Assembly: GCF_023078275.1 (NCBI RefSeq)
Contig: NC_062993.1
Location: 10,415,252 to 10,479,251, forward strand
Source: Leguminivora glycinivorella
Taxonomy: Eukaryota > Arthropoda > Insecta > Lepidoptera > Tortricidae
Length of the DNA: 64,000 nucleotides
Reading direction: 5' to 3'
The translations under genes were made by a program, and so were the position numbers. Of the stretch, positions 33,337 to 43,687 are shown one piece after another. Position 1 is the first letter of the stretch. Every line of letters starts with the position of its first letter. The notes under the pieces are model-generated. The model saw only the letters and a program-made list of their open reading frames with translations. It did not search any database and was not told the DNA's origin.

Positions 33337-33516
33337 TCCATACTAATATTATAAATGGGAAAGTGTGTGTGTCTGTTTGTTTGTCCGTCTTTCACGGCAA
33401 AACAGAGCGAGGAGTTGACGTGTATTTTTTGAGTGGAGATAGTTGAAGGGATGGAGAGTGACATAGGCTACTTTTTGACTCTTTCTAACGCGAGCAAAGC
33501 CGCGGGCAAAAGCTAG
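33337..33516 (+). mobile_element. Short non-autonomous Helitron
   Basis: TCCATACTAATATTATAAAT to GCCGCGGGCAAAAGCTAG, between A and T. 180 bp. Confidence 0.9.
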
Positions 33517-33552
33517 TTTTAAATAAGCACTTATTAAGCTAGCACATGAACC

Positions 33553-33940
33553 AGAACTCTAGTGTAACGAGTAAGTGAAAGGATTCTATAGTTGAACCAC
33601 GAGCGAAGCGAGTGGTTCTAGAATATAATCCTGAACTTGCGAGTTTTTTAACACACGAGAAGTAAAATACATTTGCACCCGAGTGTAACACAAAACTTTT
33701 CCCCTCACTATAGCGAGGAACAGGAAACTACAACGCAAAAAATGCGTTTACCACTGCTTCCAGTAGTTCCACAGGTGGTAAATCATCTTTATTACTAGAT
33801 TCACCTACTTTTATCAATTTTAAAGCAGTTAATTTGACTTTATTCAAGGTCAAGTTACTTTACCCACTAGTGGATAAAATGCGTTTTTACCCGCTGGTAT
33901 TAAAGGACAAAACACGTGTTTCCGAGCTAGTGAGGGGGAA
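33553..33940 (+). repeat. Family F3, copy 2
   Basis: Same blocks as 18540-18968 with the full hairpin GAACCACGAGCGAAGCGAGT followed by GGTTC. It has an extra GAACAG near 33717. Confidence 0.85.
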
Positions 33941-33984
33941 ATATAATTATAATACGATTACATAACGGCTTCATAAGTAAGTAT

Positions 33985-34073
33985 CATTATCATCATCATC
34001 TTCCTTGCGTTATCCCGGCATTTGCCACGGCTCATGGGAGCCTGGGGTCCGCTCTGACAACTAATTCCAAGAT
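33985..34073 (-). mobile_element. SINE S2 3' fragment
   Basis: CATCATCATC tail, then CCTTGCGTTATCCCGGCATT and GGGAGCCTGGGGTCCGCTCT, the 3' end of S2 on the minus strand (compare 40064 and 58839). 5'-truncated. Confidence 0.7.
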
Positions 34074-34132
34074 AAGTAAGTATCATAAAGGTCTCGAATA
34101 TTATAATTATTATGTCCAAATATTATGTTAAC

Positions 34133-34202
34133 ATTTATGACTCAGGAATAAATAAATAAATCAGGCAAGGTCACTATTCACTAGGCCTGATCGGTTGTAA
34201 AT
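34133..34202 (-). mobile_element. SINE S1 fragment, internally deleted
   Basis: TTTATGACTCAGGAATAAAT joined to AGGCAAGGTCACTATTCACT and GGCCTGATCGGTTGT. The box B region is deleted. Confidence 0.6.
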
Positions 34203-34516
34203 AGGCCCTAAGAATGCAGATCAATAGATCAGGTAATCTAACGTGTAATGTAGGTGTGGTCCAACCTGGCCTACCCTAGTAGGTAAGTAGTAGACTTGAT
34301 TAACCTGTACAGACAGGCACAGGCAGGGATGAAAGCAGAAGATTCAAACATTTTATGCATCTATGCTACAACAATGTAGGAAACTATATTTAACACGGAT
34401 GCTGAAAAATCCCAGTTGCAACTTGTATTTAATTTATAATTTGTGTTGGAAGGAGACTTAGGCTGTCCGGAATATGTTGCACGAGTGACTAATCTTATTT
34501 TATATGATATATATCT
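34203..34516. other. No gene seen
   Basis: AT-rich; no supported feature. Confidence 0.4.
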
Positions 34517-34677
34517 TCAGTATATCCCATACTTCGACCCATGGGATCTTTTGTAAGTACAATATCCCTCTATGATCTTACGAAGAGCTTCTCGACTATC
34601 CAGTTTGAATTTATGATAAACCTCGTGGGTAGCTTTCTGAATTTCTCTGTTTCCAAAGTTCTTTGATATTTGTCCAG
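34517..34677 (-). CDS. Candidate terminal coding exon, unidentified
   Basis: A minus-strand frame of 53 codons ends with TGA at 34517-34519. It reads GQISKNFGNREIQKATHEVY, HKFKLDSREALRKIIEGYC and TYKRSHGSKYGIY. Residue use is protein-like (amphipathic, Lys/Glu balanced) and unlike the low-complexity frames nearby. Immediately upstream on that strand is a pyrimidine-rich run ending in TTTAG and CTCTAG, either of which could be a splice acceptor (34678-34679 or 34685-34686). An in-frame TAG lies just beyond. I do not recognise the protein. It could be the last exon of the gene begun at 39004, but the phases do not join directly, so missing exons would be needed. A decayed transposon fragment is the main alternative; the pyrimidine run is part of a LINE tail. 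Confidence 0.35.
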
Positions 34678-34682
34678 CTAGA

Positions 34683-35215
34683 GACTAAATGAAAAATGAA
34701 AAAAATGAAAATGAAAAATATTTATTGCTTTAAACCATACATTACATTTCATATATAATGATAGTAACACGAAACATACTTATGTATTAGGTTTGTAACA
34801 CAATTAGGTAAGGGGTTGAGCCTCTGCACCCCGAACTAGGTCAAGCCTGTGACTCGGGAGTCAGTGATTCTTCCTACTAAGGTGTGAGCTCTTAAATTGG
34901 TAACGGTGGTAACAGCAATAGGAAAATATAACACTTTAAATATAGCACTTTGGAAAAATAACAATTAATCTTAGAGAAAAAAAAAATGAGCAATAGGAAA
35001 TCTTAAACAGTAGTAAGTAGGTATATAAAACAAAAGGTAAAAAGAAGGATCAAGACAATACAGAAAGGTTATTTGTGTTTTTCAGGTCATTTTGGATCGT
35101 TGTTAGTTAAGTAGCAGGGCGTCTTCGACGGCCGCGTGTCGTCGTTGGCAGATCCAATGCCACTTGTACCAAGTGATCAGAAGACCAAGCACGTGACCTT
35201 ACCAGTGTAATATCT
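34683..35215 (-). mobile_element. LINE 3' end with (TTTTCA)n tail
   Basis: On the minus strand a GC-richer part at 35085-35200 reads AWSSDHLVQVALDLPTTTRG in one frame, followed by a long untranslated region, then AAAGCAATAAATATTTTTCA and repeats of TTTTCA. AATAAATATTTT plus a microsatellite tail is the same design as 15181 and 48884. Confidence 0.55.
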
Positions 35216-35731
35216 TTTCTTTCAGTTTTTCTTCAATAAGGTGGCGACCTTACGAAATTTTAAATTCAATGTCTGTATTTATAAATTGTAGCTGCAAGTT
35301 GCAATACCAGACTTCCCTTACTTGTAAACTTTCGAGATTTCAGATAAATATTTCAACTTTATAGAAACTTTTCTTAACCTGCGAAATTGCAAAAGTTGGT
35401 CGTAAACATCGGGATTTCGTTCGTAAGTTTAGAGAATCCTTTGTAAGCAAAAGTTCTAAACTACGAAGTCTGGTTTTCTGATGCTATGATAAGAATTCAA
35501 AGGTGTCTAGATCCTAAGATGAAGTTTTGTCCGTGATATAAAATATATATTAGGGCCTACGGGCCTGGATAAGGATGATAGGAAGGTACTAGGTACTTAA
35601 ATATTAAATACTTAAGATTATGTGTTCACAGTTAAACCACTTACCGAAATACTTTGTGCAGAGTATATGTAAAGATAACCCTGAGTCTCGAGGAAGAATG
35701 TTAGATCGTTTTTGTGACGAAAATCATACTC
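35216..35731. other. No gene seen
   Basis: Moderately AT-rich. A 33-codon minus frame near 35320-35420 is not supported by splice sites. Confidence 0.35.
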
Positions 35732-35790
35732 GGATCATCATAATATTATCAGCCGTTTATTGCCCGCTGAGCATAGGCCTTGTACCGGTC
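35732..35790 (-). mobile_element. Degenerate LINE 3' end
   Basis: ATCATCATAATATTATCAGC then CCCGCTGAGCATAGGCC. This resembles the common lepidopteran 3' end with an (ATC)n edge and TGGGCACAGGCC-type core, strongly decayed. Confidence 0.4.
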
Positions 35791-35794
35791 CATA

Positions 35795-36400
35795 TCGGAT
35801 CATACAATAGGGATGACGACTACATTAAAAAAATGGAATTCTGTTTAGTCCGTCAGTTAGATCGTCAAAAATACTGAACACATATTTTTCGCTTTTTTTT
35901 TTTTTTTTTTTTTAATAAATATTGGGGACACCTTACACAGATCAACTTAGCCCCAAACTAAGCAAAGCTTGTACTATGGGTGCTAAGCGACGATATACAT
36001 ACTTAAATAGATAAATACATACTTATATACATAGAGAACATCCATGACTCAGGAACAAATATCTGTGCTCATCACACAAATAAATGCCCTTACCGGGATT
36101 CGAACCCAGGACCGCGGCTTAGCAGGTAGGGTCACTACCGACTGAGCCAGACCGGTCGTCAAATGCTTTATCTAATGAATGAAAAAATACAAATTTATAG
36201 GGCATCAATCAACGTTCCGGAGTGGGGGCTTGTGACGTCTCTTTTAGGTAAGAATTGTACCTAGGCGTGACGTCACGCGAAACTTCAAGGCACTGTACCG
36301 TCGTCATTTTTCGTTTACGAAAAAAAGGAAAAAATATGTGTCCAAAATATTTTTTGATGATAGAACTGACGGACTAAATAGTTTTAGTCGTCATCCCAAT
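35795..36400. mobile_element. Inverted-repeat element split by a SINE
   Basis: GTCGTCATCCCAATT and CTGACGGACTAAATAG at 36350-36398 are inverse to GGGATGACGACTAC and TTTAGTCCGTCAG at 35810-35862; arms are about 90 bp. Between them lie the S1 SINE (35911) and a segment with GACGTCTCTTTTAGGTAAG and GTGACGTCACGCG. Ends and target duplication not fixed. Confidence 0.5.
35911..36162 (-). mobile_element. SINE S1, full length with poly-A
   Basis: Minus strand GACGACCGGTCTGGCTCAGT, box B GGTTCGAATCCCGG, GGCATTTATTTGTGTGATGA, and 3' GGTGTCCCCAATATTTATT followed by A residues (T-run at 35892-35913). Closest in subfamily to 53504-53651. Confidence 0.85.
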
Positions 36401-37049
36401 TCAAACATATATTCTGCGAATAACGCTCTTTTACAAGTCAATAGAAGTTCAATACATATAATATATAGCTGCATGTATAAATACAACAGCAGATCTAAGA
36501 ATATTTTTTATTCTATATTACAAAATTAAAAAAAAAAACATATATATAACATAGTGGAGATGTAAAAAGTCGCCAATGTCAAAGTACTAACACTAACACA
36601 ATTTGGTAAAGTCTCCCCAAGTATCAAGTTAAGGCGGGTCATAATTGTTTTTTTATGCCAAAAGACTAGTAACCCAAATCATAAATTAATAACTCGGTAT
36701 ACTAGCATTCTCAGCAAAATCAATCTTCATTTGTAAACAATGATAGAGGAACGAACACGCTACTTTTTACTACAACATACGAATTCTATAGAACTACAAA
36801 AAAAAACTGTAGCTAACTATGTCACACTACAATGTAAGTTGGATTACACGCTTGGATGTTTGTTACACATTCCAGTACTGGAATCTGTCCAAGTATTATA
36901 TGGTAAAACTTTGTTGCTTTACTTTAAGATATGAATCAACATGATTCTGCAGTCAATAGTTTTGAGGCATCCTAGATCTCTAACTACGTACAATAAAATA
37001 AAGTCATCAGTGGCTTTCCGTTTCCTGTTCCGTTTCTCCAATAATAGTT
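36401..37049. other. No gene seen
   Basis: AT-rich; a 64-codon plus frame at 36740 has no recognisable character. Confidence 0.35.
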
Positions 37050-37475
37050 ATTTGTTATACAAGAGCGCAAAATTGTATTTTAACGCCGAGTGTGGAATTG
37101 AAAAACGAGCAAGTGAAAGGATTCTATAGTTGAACCACGAGCGAAGCTAGTGGTTCAAGAATAGAATCCTGAACTTGCGAGTTTTTTAACACACGAGAAG
37201 TAAAATACTTTTGACCCGAGTGTAACACAAAACTTTTCCCCTCACTATAGCGAGGAAACTACAACGCAAAAAATGCGTTTATCACTGCTTCCAGTAGTTC
37301 CACAGGTGGTAAATCATCTGTATTACTAGATTCACCTACTTTTTATATCAATTTTAAAGCAGTTAATTTGACTTTATTCAAGGTCAAATTACTTTACCCA
37401 CTAGTGGATAAAATGCGTTTTTACCGCTGGTATTAAAGGACAAAACACGTGTTTCCGAGCTAGTGAGGGGAATAA
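37050..37475 (+). repeat. Family F3, copy 3
   Basis: Same as 33553-33940; a TAT insertion near 37345 breaks the minus-strand open stretch seen in the other copies. Confidence 0.85.
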
Positions 37476-37576
37476 TATTTTCCGTGACGTATTCTGAACG
37501 CACGGTAGCACAGAGCCCCTTGGGCCTTGTGTAAACATTCGAAAATATTAAAAGTAGCAAACCTGCGTCTCCAATT

Positions 37577-37975
37577 TGGGGCCGTCCATATATCAGGGGA
37601 TCGATTTTAGAATTTTGAACGCACGAATTACTTTAGCCGTTCGAAAGTCTGTGGAAAACGACGTAATGCTATTTTTGAAAAAGGACGACCAGTAATTTTA
37701 AAACTAGTGGTAATGACCAGAATTGAATTGATTCTGATTAGTAGAATTGAAGTCGCTAGTAGTGGAGTTATTATTGAACGAATTTCACGAAATCGATTTT
37801 TTGAATTCCTCCCCTCCTATGGCATTTTTTTTGTATCGCTTTGACACTGTTGTTACATTACGCCCCCCCCCCCCCTCCTTACGCCCCCCCCTCCTTACGG
37901 TGTTATGTAGTATTTTTAAGTATTTTATGACGCCCAAACCTCCCGTTTGGCGCCCTGATCAAAATCCCGTATAAA
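37577..37975. repeat. GGGGCCGTCCATA repeat with C-tracts
   Basis: GGGGCCGTCCATATATCAGG at the left and C-runs (CGCCCCCCCCCCCCCCTCC) to the right recall a widespread insect repeat with poly-C; single copy here. The 75-codon plus frame inside is a C-tract artefact. Confidence 0.35.
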
Positions 37976-38070
37976 ACAGGCTTACGGAAGCATTTCCGTT
38001 ATGTCACGTTTTATATGAAATTTACACAGAAACCGTCCAAGATGAAGATATCTGAGAAATGTTTACGAAT

Positions 38071-38108
38071 TTTGTTTTGCTTTTGTTTTGTTTTGTTTTG
38101 TTTTGTTA
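38071..38108 (+). repeat. (TTTTG)n microsatellite
   Basis: Seven or so units of TTTTG with one interruption. Confidence 0.9.
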
Positions 38109-38290
38109 CCTTGATGATGCTAAGCTATAGGGAATGTCTCGGTGCGATATAATATACAATTTGATAATGTATTTATAGGGAAATGTTGTTGTCACTGACA
38201 TATCTAATCCATCGTATCCGGATCTAATATTTGACGCATATTTTTTTCAAATCTTTACGGCTGTCAATAAATAAACAATGCTGACACTTA

Positions 38291-38431
38291 CCCCCTTTAT
38301 TCATAAACGTTCACTAAAGTTTACAAACCGATAAAAATCTTTTGTCCTTTTCTATCACACCTATACGTCGGAAAGGGACAAACTAATCGGCTTGATAACT
38401 TTACTTTAATGCACGTTTAGAATAAGAGGGG
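38291..38431. mobile_element. PIF/Harbinger MITE, TTA duplication
   Basis: CCCCCTTTATTCATAAACGT and the inverse of CCCCTCTTATTCTAAACGTG bound 141 bp; TTA at 38288-38290 and 38432-38434. Interior AAGTTTACAAACCGAT and its inverse extend the arms. Confidence 0.85.
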
Positions 38432-38987
38432 TTAGTCTTTGTCATTGCAAATAGAATGAAGAGTTATCTGGTCTGACTCTACGAAAAAAACTGCAAAACT
38501 AATTGTGAATTGATTTTTGTTGATCATCTTAAAATGAAACAAATGAAAACCGAAATTGCGACCGAATTTGTATCAAAATCCCAAAGTACTTTAATTAGTA
38601 CAAAATGTAGGTCAATTGTTCTACTCGTAGCAATCATTAGATGAGCGTTTGTGCAAATTTAAGAAAAACAATTAGCATTAAAGTTAACTACGGTTCGCTC
38701 CAACAAGCACAATTTGACCTAGAAAATTAAATGTAGATTATTCGCGAAATCTTGCTTAACAACAAGTTGTCTTAAAAACGCGGCGGTTTTGAATACTATT
38801 TTAAAATTTAAATCAGTTGTTTCCTTTTCAACAGAACAGGGAAAATAATTTACATTATTTCATTGGCTTGCACATTCAGTTTCAACTTAGCATATCCACA
38901 TATTAAAAAAATAAAATTGGTTTAAGGAACTAAATCATTAATTATGTTCTTTAATAAGGACAGTGGGTTACACAAAGAAACACTTAC

Positions 38988-39004
38988 CTAGTCAAATAAT
39001 CCAT
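38988..39004 (-). CDS. Candidate first coding exon (MDYLT...)
   Basis: Minus strand GAGAGCAACATGG: a good insect start context, ATG at 39002-39004, followed by four more codons (DYLT) and two bases, then a perfect donor AG/GTAAGTG at 38988/38987. An in-frame TGA lies upstream, so this ATG would be first. Upstream is a 5' leader and GC-rich DNA (next entry). The product cannot be named from five residues; downstream exons should lie to the left. A plus-strand frame of 120 codons overlaps but reads low-complexity His/Thr sequence and looks like a shadow. Confidence 0.4.
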
Positions 39005-39450
39005 GTTGCTCTCTCCAAAAAATCCGATAGTAGATAAAAGTCGAAAGAGAAATCAGCGAACCCAGTTTTTTAGTTCCTTTTCCTGCAGCCAAACTGGTTA
39101 CACACACTACACAACACACAAACACATGGACACTAGTACTTTATGTAGCACAAAGGTTTATTTTGTCACTGTCATGGCCACTGTCAAGGAAAGCCGTGCG
39201 GGCCGGGGTTACTTTCGTTGGACGAGTGTGTGGCACAAAATCGCGACGGTGAATGGCGGTGAAGCGATAGGTTATGTTTTGTCTTTGTCGGGCTGCGCGC
39301 GCGCTGCGGTGGTACCATTGGTGCGGTTTTCTAATAAATTGAAAATGATTTGCGTGTTTTTGTGACACTGCTGTTTGACCATGGTTTCGGCTGTTTGGTT
39401 TTAGTTTACGATAAGAGTTTTTTAGTTTAAGGTTAGACACACAGGCGAGA
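39005..39450 (-). promoter_or_regulatory. Candidate 5' leader and promoter
   Basis: 39160-39400 is clearly GC- and CpG-richer than the surroundings (GCTGCGCGCGCGCTGCGG) and matches no repeat in the window. That is the usual look of a lepidopteran promoter and first exon. No TATA box stands out. Transcription towards lower coordinates is inferred from the ATG-donor pair. Confidence 0.4.
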
Positions 39451-40050
39451 GAGACAGGTTTAAGGTTAAAATTTTGTAGTGTATGAGGACCAAGTATTTA
39501 TTATAATAAAATTTATTTTTTCCCGTCATATGTTTAGGTGGCTTCGGATTGGAAACCTTAAAACTGATTTTTTTTCTACATGTTTCCACCATTAAATTAC
39601 TGTGAGGTATTTTGTTGAAAGAAAACGCTTATTTTCTGGGCGTAGTTTTTTTAATATCTTCCATTCCAAACTATTGGTGGATTCGAAAATATAGATTTTT
39701 TTAAATTGCGATTAAGCGCTGTATATGAAATAAAACTACTGTTATAGAATTATTTTCAAAAATATCGGTCTTAGGCTATATTATGTGAATTGCAGAAAGG
39801 GTAATGAATGTGAGTGAAATACCTAACACGTTTATAACAATAAAAAAATACCTGTAATATATGCGCTTAAATACACGAGTAGGCACGTATTTTGTTTATG
39901 TATTTTGTCTTTACAAGAAAGTAAATGTAAACAAAGATGAATACAAACAAGGATTCACTCCTTAATATTCAACTGACAGCGTTTTCCTTACAACACAATA
40001 ATCAGGCTGAAGTAAAACGAGATATCTAATTTTGATCCTTTGTAACATTG
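39451..40050. other. No gene seen
   Basis: AT-rich; no repeat match in the window. Confidence 0.4.
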
Positions 40051-40063
40051 CTTTTCAATTAGT

Positions 40064-40396
40064 CCTTGCGTTATCCCGGCATTTTGCCACGGCTCTTGGG
40101 AGCCTGGGGTCCGCTTTGACAACTAATACCAATATTTGGCGTAGGCACTAGTTTTTACGAAAGCGACTGCCATCTGACCTTCCAACCCGAAGGGTAAACT
40201 AGACCTTATTGGAATTAGTCCGGTTTCCTCACGATCTTTTCTTTTACCGAAAAGCTACTGGCAAAATAAATATCAAAGTTTTCGCACAAAAATTCCGAAA
40301 ACCTCATTGGTGCGAGCCGGGGTTCGAACCTGCGACCTCCGGAACGAAAGTTGCACGTACTTACCGCTAGGCTACCAGCGCTTCTTCTACTTTTCA
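40064..40396 (-). mobile_element. SINE S2, full length, 13-bp target duplication
   Basis: Minus strand: GCTGGTAGCCTAGCGGTAAG (box A), GTCGCAGGTTCGAACCCCGG (box B), TTTTCGGTAAAAG, AACTAGTGCCTACGCC and a 3' end GCCGGGATAACGCAAGG. CTTTTCAATTAGT flanks at 40051-40063 and 40397-40409. The head is close to a complete tRNA shape. The relative at 58839 ends in GATGATGATG, as RTE-mobilised SINEs often do. Confidence 0.9.
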
Positions 40397-40694
40397 CTTT
40401 TCAATTAGTAAAACATGTCCGTTCCGGTAAAAGTACATTGTGTATTAAGGGCGGAAAGCGAATTACGAACTCGATTTATTAAAGCCCTCCGCCTTCAGCT
40501 ACGGGCTTCAAACAGCCTCTCGTTCGTAATCCTTCAGCTGCTCGTTATATACACAATGTTTTTCATCACACTCGCGAAATAATAACCACATTTCAAACTA
40601 AATGTATTGAAATACCTATGATGACATTTCGAACGTTCGTCCGCCATCTTGTAATTTTTGACAGGTCGTAGAAGGCCTCACCCAGGTTTTCACG

Positions 40695-41053
40695 GACTTC
40701 CGGTTGGGACGCCATCATAGCGGTTTCATGTCGTGAATAATTTATTTTTCTTTTACTCATTAATGTTGTTTAAAGTGTAATATTGATAGCGTATTATGCA
40801 GTAAACTAATGGTGTAGTGAGAAGCTGATGAAGAATTGTTCTCGAAACGCGTTTAGCCTCTTTTTTGTCGTAAACGGCCGGTAGTCCACGTGCTCTTGTA
40901 AAATCTAGCTATCAATTTACAAGTGCTAAGTCACCGTACAATGTCGTACTTACCGTACAAAAATTACTAATATTAGCTCATATCACCTTGACACTGGCGA
41001 AATAGTCCCAATGGACTGAAGCCATTTAATTTTAAAAACTGAACTGAACTGAA
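40695..41053 (+). mobile_element. 359-bp retro-insertion with 13-bp duplication
   Basis: CCAGGTTTTCACG occurs exactly at 40682-40694 and 41054-41066. The insert starts GACTTCCGGTTGGGACGCCA and ends with (TGAAC)n, a short microsatellite tail. It contains the hammerhead-like core described next. No protein. A Penelope-like or SINE-like origin is inferred. Confidence 0.7.
40825..40853 (+). ncRNA. Hammerhead-ribozyme-like core
   Basis: CTGATGA, then AGAATTGTTCT (stem II AGAA/TTCT, loop TTG), then CGAAAC followed by the palindrome-containing ACGCGTTT. These are the conserved core boxes in correct order and spacing. The palindromic stem III is like dimeric hammerheads known from Penelope-like elements. 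Stem I is poorly paired, so the copy may be inactive. Confidence 0.35.
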
Positions 41054-41194
41054 CCAGGTTTTCACGTTACCGCCTTAGGGCGGTAAAATAGCTCATTGCG
41101 TATCAGTATGAAGACATGTAATAACACTGTTTACGAGCGAGTGTGATGAAATAGTAGATTACCGATTACTACTTACAAGAAGCATGTGATTTGA

Positions 41195-41330
41195 GGCTAT
41201 TTTATTTAATGGCCAAGATGTATACAATTTTTCTGTTCGACGAAACCCGGGAAGCGGTAACTTCGTTTACCGCAGCGGCCTGAAATTGGACGCTTTCCGG
41301 CCGTAGGACAGAAAATTGTTTTGGGATTAA
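41195..41330. repeat. Repeat F11
   Basis: AGCATGTGATTTGAGGCT, GGCCAAGATGTATACAATTT, TTCTGTTCGACGAAACC and GAAGCGGTAACTTCG recur in diverged form at 54296-54440. Confidence 0.55.
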
Positions 41331-41516
41331 TTAGAAATTTGTACACACGTGTAACCCTTTTACGTTTTGTAATCATTTCTTACTTTGAAGGATTTTGTTA
41401 CATATTGTTGTTTGATTAACATATTATTGGCGTTACCTTTGCAGCGAAATTAATGTATCAAATCAGGTAAAAATAAAGAAGTACCTAATTAAAAACTTAA
41501 CTGCATCTTTGTGACA

Positions 41517-41766
41517 CACTGAGAGAAAATACAACCAGTTTTCATGTTCGTTCAACAAGTTTTTTGGTTAAAATAGCGCCTACGTGCTCTTTGGTTCAAA
41601 CAACAAGCTACTTGTCATTTGAATCGGCAATATATTTGAATCAACAAGTCGATTTTATAAAAACAACCTGACACATTATTGTTTTAAACATACGTTTGGC
41701 TGATTCAAACGGATAAACCGCAACAAGTCAAACTTGTTAAATTCACAATGCAAATTTCTCTCAGTG
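41517..41766. mobile_element. 250-bp MITE (CACTGAGAGAAA ends)
   Basis: CACTGAGAGAAA at the left and TTTCTCTCAGTG at the right. CAACAAGT motifs recur inside in both orientations. The CACTG start recalls hAT ends, but I see no 8-bp duplication. Confidence 0.65.
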
Positions 41767-42966
41767 CATGTTGTCCAAGACATTATAAGAAATGTATTTT
41801 TAGATATATGTAGGTACATAATTATTAAGATTAGATTTTAATTTAATTTTAAGTTTATTTTTATTTTTAGAGTTAGGTTATATATTTGTTATAAATAAGT
41901 TTTATTACCTACCTAATAAAAGTGTCATGTGATAGGTAAGTTTCAATAAAAGATACCTTAATACAGTTAAGAATAATATTGACTTTTGCGTATATTCAGG
42001 GGATAAGTAATTATTTTAATATAACTCAATTTCTGAAATGAAAATAAACAAACTTAAAATACGAAATACAATTTTTAATTGACTGTCAAAAGTAAGCTGG
42101 GCTTATGCGGCTTTTAGCTTGGTATTGCTGTCCCAGTTAAGCTTTGCGAGCTCGAACAAGCAGCTTAAATATTTCACACAGCACAACATATGTGAGTCAC
42201 GAGAAAACTTATCTGCATTTCACCTAGTTTTCGAGTTATTTCCAATGAAATATATCTTATACTGTAGATATATTCCCGACTATGATATTCAAAGCCAACT
42301 GCTTGCTTTGCCTGATTACTAAGACGTCTGCAAAAGGACAGAATCCAAAATTTAATTTAACTTTTCCTTAACAAGACCAGATTTCAAATCGCGAAACAAA
42401 AGGATTTGATCTGAGGAATAGTTTAAATATTTGATTAAAGTTGTCTGAAAATGAACACCAGGCACTTGGTATCGTGGCTGAGATTTACAAAACCACAGAT
42501 ATAGAATTTTTTTTTTATATGTGTCGGACCATTTAGATTTTTTTGATATTCTTATTCTCAACGAGCTCAACCTCGATTATAAAATTTTTTTTTCGCAATA
42601 TCTTTTGACTGAATTGTTCTTATTGGACAATTTTTTTTCGATAAATCTAGTTAACAACACTAGTGTATTAAACTAGAATTCCCAAATTGAAAGGGGGCCT
42701 CCTTTCCATTATAGAATGTTTGCTCCTGTAGCGTCTTAACATCTGCGACACGTCCGTTGGCGACTTTTCCGCTCTTTAAAATTTTTCCCAAGATTTTCTA
42801 TAAAATGACTGAAACTTTCCCGTATTCCAACTTTACCAGTAAATTGAAACTCGTTCAGTTAGGTTAAGAAATACCGCGAATTATTTTATGAATCGAGTTT
42901 GTAGCTTCGTAGAAATATAAAAGATTTAATGTGATTTCAAAATAAAAGTTGTTTCTTCGCAACACA
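41767..42966. other. No gene seen
   Basis: AT-rich; frames of 67 codons (42119) and 72 codons (42352, minus) show no recognisable protein. Nothing else supported. Confidence 0.4.
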
Positions 42967-43031
42967 ATTTAACCCCCGACGCAAAAACGACGGGGTGTTA
43001 TAAGTTTGACGTGTCTGCCTGTATGTGTGTA

Positions 43032-43094
<63 letters not shown>

Positions 43095-43266
43095 GTGTGT
43101 GTCTGTCTGTGGCATCGTAGCTCCCGAACGGATGAACCGATTTGGATTTAGTTTTTTTTGTCTAAAATCTGAGTTAGTCGGGAGTGTTCTTAGCCATGTT
43201 TCATGAAAATCGGTCTACTATGTCGCAGTCGGGGTTTTTTTTAATTTTAATTTTGTGGTTAGTTTA
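42967..43266 (+). repeat. Family F2, full length
   Basis: CCCCCGACGCAAAAACGACG, TTATAAGTTTGACGTGTCTG, about 75 bp of (TCTG)n, GATGAACCGATTTGGATTTA, CATGAAAATCGGTCTACTAT and TTTTGTGGTTAG. The 66-codon plus frame through the microsatellite is an artefact. Confidence 0.9.
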
Positions 43267-43569
43267 TTGATTGTTTATTATATTGATACAAGCTCGTAAT
43301 GACATAAAATAAAAATAATTTTCTAAATAATATTGCAATGCTAATAAGATAATTTCATTTCGTTTACAAGTATGATGTAAAATGAATATTCTAATTATTG
43401 TATAAAACTAAAATAATATTTACCTAAAGCCTGACCAGAAATATTTGACTAGGCGCCATCTTGCAGAATTTCATTAGAACTATTTTCTTCATACTAAACT
43501 GAACTGTCACCCCATACATCAGAATAACAGCGCCCTCTGGACAATAGTCATAATAAATATTTCTAGTCA

Positions 43570-43687
43570 GGGGGCCGATTTTTAAGTCTCACTGTCACTA
43601 AAATACCGGTTGAAAACGGTGAATTGCCTATTATTTTCAGTGACAATTTTCTGAATTCGAACGCGTGAGACTCAAAAATCGGCCCCC
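43570..43687. mobile_element. 118-bp MITE (GGGGGCCGATTTTT ends)
   Basis: GGGGGCCGATTTTTAAGTCT and AGACTCAAAAATCGGCCCCC are near-perfect inverted ends. Palindromic interior ACCGGTTGAAAACGGT. Confidence 0.85.

Larger units (their letters stand above)
40561..41149. mobile_element. Inverted-repeat element interrupted by a retro-insertion
   Basis: TTTCATCACACTCGC at 40561 and GCGAGTGTGATGAAA at 41135 are perfect inverse partners. The interior is continuous across the insertion at 40695-41053. Flanking CCGCCTTCAG/GGGCGGAAAG blocks at 40450-40500 may be an associated arm. Confidence 0.5.

Noticed and set aside
37747..37974. Pro-rich 75-codon frame
   Set aside because: Produced by poly-C tracts in a repeat.
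39003..39365. 120-codon plus-strand frame over the GC-rich region
   Set aside because: Its middle is low-complexity (YTHYTTHKHMDT), with no domain; the opposite strand has a better start context and a perfect splice donor.
43006..43206. 66-codon Cys/Val/Ser-repeat protein
   Set aside because: Translation of the (TCTG)n microsatellite in an F2 copy.
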